This document shows, piece after piece, positions 57,406 through 64,000 of a stretch of DNA of 64,000 nucleotides. Source of the stretch: Hemerocallis citrina (lineage: Eukaryota; Streptophyta; Magnoliopsida; Asparagales; Asphodelaceae); the NCBI GenBank assembly GCA_017893485.1, contig CM030362.1, positions 187,443,502-187,507,501 of the forward strand, read 5' to 3'. The stretch's first letter is position 1, and each line of letters opens with the position of its first letter. The position numbers and the translations under genes are program-made. Below the pieces are notes generated by a model, which made no database searches, had not been told where the DNA came from, and saw only the letters and a program-made list of their open reading frames with translations.

Positions 57406-59827
57406 TGTTTTTATTATTTTTGGGGGTTTTCAAACTATTAAAATTTGGGAAAATATGTATTTATATTCTAGAGTATTATTAGAACCTTTAAAAATAATGC
57501 CACACAATTTTAAGATACATTTTTGGAATTGAAAAGTCATATGCATGTATTAGATGAGTTTGAATTCAAGTTTAAAGAGAAAATATACATGATTACAGAT
57601 TTTAAGAGTGGTATATAGCAAAATCAAAGCATAATTATGAGTTCGAAATGAGAAATTTCTAAAGATTAATCATAAAGGATATCTGTATTAAGAAATGGTG
57701 ATTTAATCTTAAAGAACTTTGGTATTGAGGAATATACTTGAGTATAGATAAACATGAAAATGGTTCTATTGATTGAAAGAGCGTTGAATTTATTAAAGTG
57801 AATGGTTTGGTTGTTAGCCAAGAATTTGATTCGATAAATTGTTAATGAATGTTGTTATAAGAAGTTGAATGCTTCATGATATAAAAAGAAAGTGGATAAA
57901 TAAGAAATATGAATCACAAGGGTATGATTACCCCATAATGTTGACCATGAAAGATGTTGATTCTAGAGGCTAAGTGAGATCCAGGTACTGGTAAAGTGAT
58001 GAAAGTGATTAATTGATTAAGAATTTGCCAATATGGGCTATCATTCTTGGTATATTGTTTAAGACAGGTAGGAGGGTAAGCTAGCTTTAGGTGGAATTAT
58101 TATTCATATTTAAATTTAAGGGTAGGTACTAGAAGGAGATGTGATAAAACTTGGGCAAACGCAAGTGGGGCGTCTATATATAGTCTGATGGTGGATTCCT
58201 GAACTATAGATCCAGTCAGATGGTGGATTCCTGGACTGTGGTTGCTTACGGGGTGAGACGAGCCTCAATTAAATCCGGGACTACGATTGATTTGACGGTG
58301 GATTCCAGGATCATGAATAGTCGGGCGGATGGGAGGCAGATCACCATTATATATGTATATACTGGGGCTAAAGCGGCACTTATGGGATGTTCGCACGATG
58401 AGGATCTCTGTATAGTCTGGCGGTGGATTCCAGGACTAGAGTCCGTACTCGTGGAATGTGTAAAATATGCTTTTGTTACCATAGCAGAATATTCATAGCA
58501 AGGGATTAAACCCTATAATCTGGAGTATGATAAGGGCTTGCCGTTGGATCTATGTAGTATGGGATGCATAGAATCCGAACAAGTATGCATTAGTGTCATC
58601 GTAATGTGAACATTTGCATTAGGCATTAAGTTATATCATACACTGACATGTTTAGGACAGTCACTTTTATAATTTATTGTGCATTCAAGTTCGTGTTTGC
58701 TAGAGTAAGAGAATCGCTATATTATAGCATTGTGTCAGTTGTATGCAACTAACGTGGTGCCCACAGTTTCTCAATTGTAGGATCGGTTTTGGCACGGACT
58801 TGAAGTCATTGTGAGGGGTGTCATAAGATTGAAGAGCTTCCATTATCACTTGTTGTATTGTACTTATTCATTTCCAATATGCTATTGTAAAGAATAATGT
58901 TGTAAATAAAAAAGTTTTAAATTTCTTGTATTTTTGTACGAATTTGAAGTAAAAGATCATGTTTATGCTATGAGTTGCCTGTGTTTGGAATTCAAGGCGT
59001 TACACCTAAAGTTTATATGAATACTCTATACACACCTAAAGTTATAGTAATGCCCTAATAGCACCCAAAGTTTTAAAAATTGGACCAAAAATCACTTATA
59101 TTAATTTTTTAACAGAATTAACATGAAATTGCAAAAAATATCGTCCTCTCTTCTTCTTCTTCTTCGTTCAATTCATCATCTTCTTCTTCTTCTTTTGTGT
59201 TTTTTTAATAAAATTTTCGATTTTTCTAGTTTTGCTTCTTTTGTGTTTTTTTAAATTTTTGTTGGAGTTGAAGGTGATGGTAATGGGTTTCAGAGGTGGT
59301 GGAGATGGTGGTCGGGGTGGTGGTGGTCACTGGTGGTCGGTGGAGATGGGTTTCGAAGGTGATGGTGATGGGTTTTGGTGGTGGTTGGAGATAGTGGTGG
59401 AGATGATGGTGGAGATGGTGACGGTGGTTGGAGTGGTGCTGGTGATGGTGGTGGTTGACGGGTTTCGGAGGTTGACGAATATGGGTTTCAGTTGTTGAAA
59501 GAGATGATTTGACGGAAATGGTGGAGATGGTGGTAGAGATTGTGGCGGTGGTGGTCAGTCGAGGCTAGCGGTGGAGATCGTTGTGGACATGGCAGGTTTT
59601 AAACCCGTTAAGAGATGAGGGAAAAATTGTCATTTCACACTATTTTAAATTGGTTTAAACTTGTTAAGAAGAATATTCCATTAACTTAACTGAAAAATTA
59701 AAGGCGGGTATTTTTGGGTCCAATTTTTAAAACATCAGGTGCTATTGGGGTATTATTTTCACATTAGGTGTGTGTAGAGCATTCATATAAACTTTATGTG
59801 TTTTTATGTTCTTAACCCTTTTTATTT

Positions 59828-60325
59828 TATATGACTCTTGTACATCATTCTAGACTACAATATTACAAGAAAAATAATATTACATGTTTTTTTATATATG
59901 ACTCATGTACATGATTCAGACCATAATATTACATTTTTATTTATTTATTTAATTTTTAAAAGAAAGGAATAAAATAATAAAAATAATTTAAAAATATAAA
60001 AATTGGCCAGGCCAGGCTCGTTCTGGCTCAGCCCGGAACTGTGGGGGCCAAGATAGTGAGCCGGTCTGAGTTCGCCTCCTTCCTCATTGGAACCGAACCT
60101 ACCGGTCCCGGTGGGCCTTGAACTGACGCATCCCGCCCGGCTCAATTGCCATCCCTAAATGGGGATGGTGCATCTGTTACGGATCCCACATTGATAGAAA
60201 ATCTATTACGGTTTGTGGACAGCTAGAGCCTAATGTACAATACTTTATTGGAATAGATTAAGGCTTCTTCGTTTAAAAGTCTAAAGGAAAATGGGAGTCC
60301 TTATGGCATTATTTCAAGGCGATGT
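59828..60325. other. debris between MITE and solo LTR F
   Basis: Two ~60-bp near-direct repeats around ATATGACTC...GTACATGATT at 59830-59940. Then a GC-rich segment, 59998-60158, ending TTGCCATCCCTA, the reverse of the hAT-type TIR TAGGGATGGCAA. The rest is unassigned. Confidence 0.5.
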
Positions 60326-61764
60326 TGTCACGCCCCGCTTCCCAGAATACGGGAACACATGCACGTAACTGAGGCCCAGCGAATGATGCAAATACATCAT
60401 TCGTAAGCTGTATATTTAACTCAACAACAAGATAACAATATCAACCACGTAAACATGTAAAATCACAATAGGATAACAAAGTACATGACATATTACATGA
60501 CATAATACAAGACATAACCAACAACTGGAAAAGAAATATAGTTACGGGTCAACACGCCCGGATTACAACAAAGATTACATGAATAAAACGTGAATTAAAA
60601 TAACATGAAATTAAACAACACTAAAATCTTTGCTCGACAACACCTTCGGGTAATTCTCCATCTGGGCCTGCAAGTATATTATTATAAGAAAGAGACAAAG
60701 AGGTACCCATTAATACAAGTCATGGGCCGCAAGTGGTACAAGCTAACGGGATAATTATAAAACAAAACAAAAGCAGGGAAAGAACAAGGAATCAAGAATC
60801 ATATAATAGAGCAAATACAACATGTGACAGAATCAAGAACAAGACCTCATGGAACAAATAGCATGCATGTAAACAAGTAAATAATCCATAGGAACATGTA
60901 ACATGTAAACGGGTAAGCAAGTAAACGTGTCAACATGAACGAGTAACATGTAAACAAGTAAACAAGTCATCATAAACATGTAACATGTAAACGGATCATG
61001 CAAGTGTACGTGTTAATGTCATGTCTTTTGTTAACCTAACTAGGTAGCACTTCATGCGTCCCATACCACATGGTTGCTACTCGAAATCAAGTGAACGTTT
61101 AGACTAGTGGTGGATTCTATAGGTCACATACTCGGAAAAATTGTATCTTGTTCGAGATACGTGCAATGTGAAACATGTAGGTTAACCTGTAGCGTGAAAC
61201 ATGTCAAGTATATCTTGTATTGTGAAACATGTAAACCTATAATTTAGCAAACTTGCAACTTGTAACTTGCAAATTTGCAGCGAGGAACCACGAGCCCTCG
61301 TCCGAGTACGCTCTTCTATGTTGCCCACTACTAAATCTTTTCCCTTTATACACCGGCTTCTTATCTTTTTATTACAATTAAACATGAACAATAACTACAT
61401 GCAATAACAGGGACGGGTAACATGGCAAGGATCAAGTATCAAGACTTATGAAATGCGGAAAAACATATTTCAGGGCTTATAAAACATGTTGATGCAACTA
61501 ATGGCATGCATAACACTTAATCAAGAATAGAAGATATTATAACAACATGCAACCCAGGTAACAAACAATTCACGCACAACATCATGTATAATTATAAGAG
61601 TATATATGTGTATCATGTTTATGCAATACATAGGGTGACAAAGTATTCGCGATCATGTACGAATACGGGATCAATGGATTATATACAATACGAATAGAGT
61701 CAAAAATATACTTGCGGTATTTTGCAAAGGAGCTTGTACTAGACCAACAAATTTGTACAAGGGG

Positions 61765-61780
61765 ATACTTACCTGTTAGT
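61765..61780 (-). promoter_or_regulatory. candidate GT-type 5' splice site, LTR F
   Basis: Minus strand AACTAACAG|GTAAGTATCC, a near-perfect plant donor at the same relative place where other LTR copies have GCAAGT. Confidence 0.6.
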
Positions 61781-62178
61781 TGACGATGATTAAATTGAAC
61801 ACTAGAATAACGAGATCAGTATCCCAGGCAGTAGAACATGTGCGAGATATTTGGTAGCCACGCCAAAATAGAAACTCCAAATAGTAAACAGCAACAACTC
61901 CTTTCAACCACTCCAAGACAGCAACACAACAACAACAACTCCCAAATAGCAAACTCCCAATAATAACTCCAAACAACAACCAAAACACCAACACACCAAA
62001 TAAGATACTCCCAAACAGTAACAATAACCTCCAACAACAACTCCACTACAATCACATTCCAGCACAACAGTAAACACCCAACACAACTCCAAACAGTAAC
62101 CCAAACACCAACAGCAACAATCCCAACTCAAATCACAACAACAACATTCTAACACCCTGTCTACTTCTTTCCAATTCG

Positions 62179-62179
<1 letters not shown>

Positions 62180-62218
<39 letters not shown>
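62180..62218. repeat. (GA)n microsatellite
   Basis: About 18-19 AG units at the edge of the GC-rich island of LTR F. Confidence 0.95.
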
Positions 62219-62224
<6 letters not shown>

Positions 62225-63874
62225 CAGGCGGGAGAATGGGGCTGCGATCGGCGAGTGACTGGGAGGTCATGATTTGACGGCGAGGCAGCGCGGCGCGACT
62301 GGGAGAGGCAATGCGGTGTGGGGGTGAGCGGGAGGCACTTGGAGACTGGGACGAGCTCAGGCGGAGGTTGGAACGGGGGGTCGATGGGGTGGACCGGCTG
62401 TCGAGAGGAGCAGCGGAGGATTGTAAACGACGATGCTGCTTTCGGCGAGGGGAAAGGTGCTGGCGGTGGACTTGCGTCACAGGCGGTGCGAGCTTCGATG
62501 GGCGAGGAGTTCGACTGTAGAGCTTCGAGCAGAGGATCGACTGGAGGTGGCGGAGCAGAGTCGACTGGAGACGACGACGCAGAGGGGCTGCGCCGCGGAA
62601 GAAGGGGGGAGCGACTGGCGAGAGCGATGGAGCGAAAGTCGACTGGAGCGTCGACGAGAAGGTGGTGCTTCGGGAGGTTGATGGAGGACTTCGGGGGCGA
62701 GCTCGACGGAGAAGACGATCGAGGAGTTCGGCGACGGAGCTCGGGTGAGTTGGCAATGGCGGCTGTGGGTTCGCAAGAAGAGACGAGCGAAGCTTCGGGG
62801 TCTGTACACTTCGAAGGAGGCTCGAGCAAAAGCGGCGAGGCGAGGTTGAAGACAGAGGGAGAAGGCGAGCGATCGAGGGAGGAAGACGATGTGGGGACTT
62901 CGAGCGGAGACAATGGTGATGGAGGAGACGGCTGGCAGAGGGTTCTCGGAGGGCTGCGGCGAGGAGCAGGGCTAGGGTGTTGCGGAGATGCTGCGAGGAG
63001 CTTGCGGAGTCATCGAGGCCAGGGGTGACAACGAGCGGAAGAGGATGACTGGACGGAGCTTCGACGACTGGCGGAATCTGCGGAGCTCGAAGGAGGCTCG
63101 AGAACTCCGATGGCAATGGTGGAGCAGCGGCACTGGTTGACGCGATGACTTGAGCGAGGTTGAAGGCGAGCAAAATGGTGGGGAGTGGTGGAGGCAAATG
63201 GAGGAAGGAGGGGAGTGGGTTCGGGGTTCTGCTCTGTTCTCTGGTTGAGAACAGAGAGGGAGAGATTGAATGGGAGAGAGAGAGAAAGAAAGAACGGGAG
63301 TAAGGGGTTCAATATAATATGATATATAAAATAATGAAGAGGGGGAGTGCTCTATTTTAAACAGAAGGGAAAGAAAGTGGGGAACGTGGTGAGAGAGTGC
63401 GGGTAGTTACGAGGTGATGGGGGATGGTGCAGGTATGGGATTTGAAGAGTGGGAAGTTGGAGTACGGGACAGAAGAGTGGGAGAGAGGAAAATATTGTAT
63501 ACGGGTAGGTATAGATAAATCTGTACAATAGGATTAATGGGTTCTGGGTTAGCGGGCTTAAATAATTGGGCTCAAAATATTTAAATAAATAATTAGGATT
63601 TGGGCTAATTTTTTGGGCTCAGATTAAACATAATAATAAAATAAAATCAGAATATGGAATTGGGCTTCTGATAACAATTGGGTTTCAGAATAATAAATAG
63701 TAAAATCAAAAATACAAAATTGGGCTTTTAACTAAATATTAAACAATTGGATAATTTGTATATTGGACTCATAAAATAGTTTAAATAAAATAAAATAAAT
63801 TAGGAAGAAATAGTTATAAAATACAGAAAGATAATTGAAAATTACGTATTATTGAAAACAGGGATTACAGATGT

Positions 63875-64000
63875 AATTGGTTTTTATTTTAAATACTGAT
63901 GGTTTTTAGAGTTACAAAATTGAGTTACACAGAGGAGTAGGTATAATTATTAGGGTTGGCATTCGGGGTGATAAGTACCAGGCCGAGTCGGGTTGGGTCA
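63875..64000. other. flank of LTR F, possible hAT-type TIR start at 63951
   Basis: TAGGGTTGGCATTCGGGG at 63951 resembles the TAGGGATGGCAA-type terminus seen in reverse at 60147-60158. The element would extend beyond the window. Confidence 0.4.

Larger units (their letters stand above)
43553..59004 (+). mobile_element. solo LTR B (family 2), 3.56 kb, interrupted by element S
   Basis: TGTAACACCCCGC at the start and AAGGCGTTACA at the end; segments are 43553-44842 and 56732-59004. The flanks cataa (43548-43552) and cctaa (59005-59009) form a TSD with one mismatch. The TATA box CTATAAATACCCCC at about 44336 is on the plus strand. It is related to LTR C: shared ends, TATA context, tRNA-like modules, and the block ATGGGATGCATAGAATCCG near 58560. 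Repeated GTGGATTCC blocks are at 58180-58450. Confidence 0.88.
43528..59818. mobile_element. Mutator-like MITE, about 0.83 kb, split by a 15-kb nest
   Basis: The left end (43528-43552) and right part (59005-59818) form long inverted repeats. Left: GGTTTAAGG...CACATAA, continuing after the insertion with AAAGTTTATATGAATACTC. Right end, reversed: GGGTTAAG...CACATAAAGTTTATATGAATG. The 9-bp duplication tttttattt flanks it at 43519-43527 and 59819-59827. Long TIRs with a 9-bp TSD fit Mutator-like elements. The centre is GGT/GGA trinucleotide-rich (59270-59560) and non-coding. Confidence 0.88.
60326..63869 (-). mobile_element. solo LTR F, 3.54 kb
   Basis: TGTCACGCCCCGC...GGGATTACA with TSD gatgt at 60321-60325 and 63870-63874. 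Stem-loop with an 8-bp perfect stem at 60378-60409, AACATGTAAAC-type tandem field near 60830-61000, a consensus donor AACAG|GTAAGT at 61773/61772, a (GA)n tract at 62180-62218, and a GC-rich island at 62220-63310. Confidence 0.92.

Noticed and set aside
59232..59498. Gly-rich 88-codon frame
   Set aside because: Simple trinucleotide repeat in the MITE core.
62133..63197. 354-codon minus-strand frame, with 250- and 236-codon frames overlapping
   Set aside because: All lie in the GC-rich island of solo LTR F, where stop codons are rare on both strands. Composition is Ser/Pro/Arg-rich without domains. Kept only as part of the GC-island finding.

Overview
The window is repeat-dominated nuclear DNA from a flowering plant with a large genome. 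It contains long-LTR Ty3/gypsy elements of the Tekay (Del) and Tat lineages, Ty1/copia and hAT remnants, a Mutator-like MITE, a CACTA remnant and at least five solo LTRs, nested inside each other. I see no intact host gene. One 85-bp segment (30829-30913) looks like a possible host exon. I cannot name the species.

Region 1-30523 is one nest. The outermost element is E2, a non-autonomous long-LTR element on the minus strand (20035-30523). A minus-strand Tekay-like gag-pol element (A, 1-20034) lies inside E2's left LTR. A's own 5' LTR was then hit by a young Tat-lineage element (4554-13883, plus strand, TSD ctaac) and by a family-2 element that is now a solo LTR, C (15405-18718, TSD aatag). A hAT element (21619-25059, TSD gcgacgag) sits in E2's left LTR.

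Region 30524-43518 is older debris: an unassigned stretch, a CACTA end, a copia element, a decayed minus-strand Tat element with three minisatellite fields and a 423-bp solo LTR inside it, and a decayed minus-strand hAT transposase.

Region 43519-59827 is a four-level nest in which every level has a target-site duplication. A Mutator-like MITE (TSD tttttattt) contains solo LTR B (near-TSD cataa/cctaa). B contains the non-autonomous element S (TSD gtgga). S contains solo LTR D (TSD taaca). A short debris stretch, solo LTR F (60326-63869, TSD gatgt) and a possible hAT end close the window.

The main pattern concerns the long-LTR family A/E2/S/D/F. Each LTR reads on the minus strand as a TATA box, a GC-rich island, and a sequence close to AG|GCAAGT or AG|GTAAGT. 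A good 3' splice site lies just before the gag ATG of A (3896/3897) and at matching places in E2 and S. This suggests that the LTR supplies a first exon and that the PBS and leader lie in an intron. A also carries two apparent GT-AG introns inside gag and at the gag-protease junction. E2 and S, which share A's leader, carry the first 54 nt of initiator tRNA-Met, the same tRNA their PBS uses as primer.

The young Tat element has gag and protease but no reverse transcriptase. On its opposite strand it carries a TATA-driven, three-exon gene of about 705 codons with a Transposase_28-like domain and a coiled coil. Its two LTRs are 792 bp each and differ at one visible base, so it inserted recently. 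All of this was read by eye. Splicing, expression and family names are inferences unless marked as seen.
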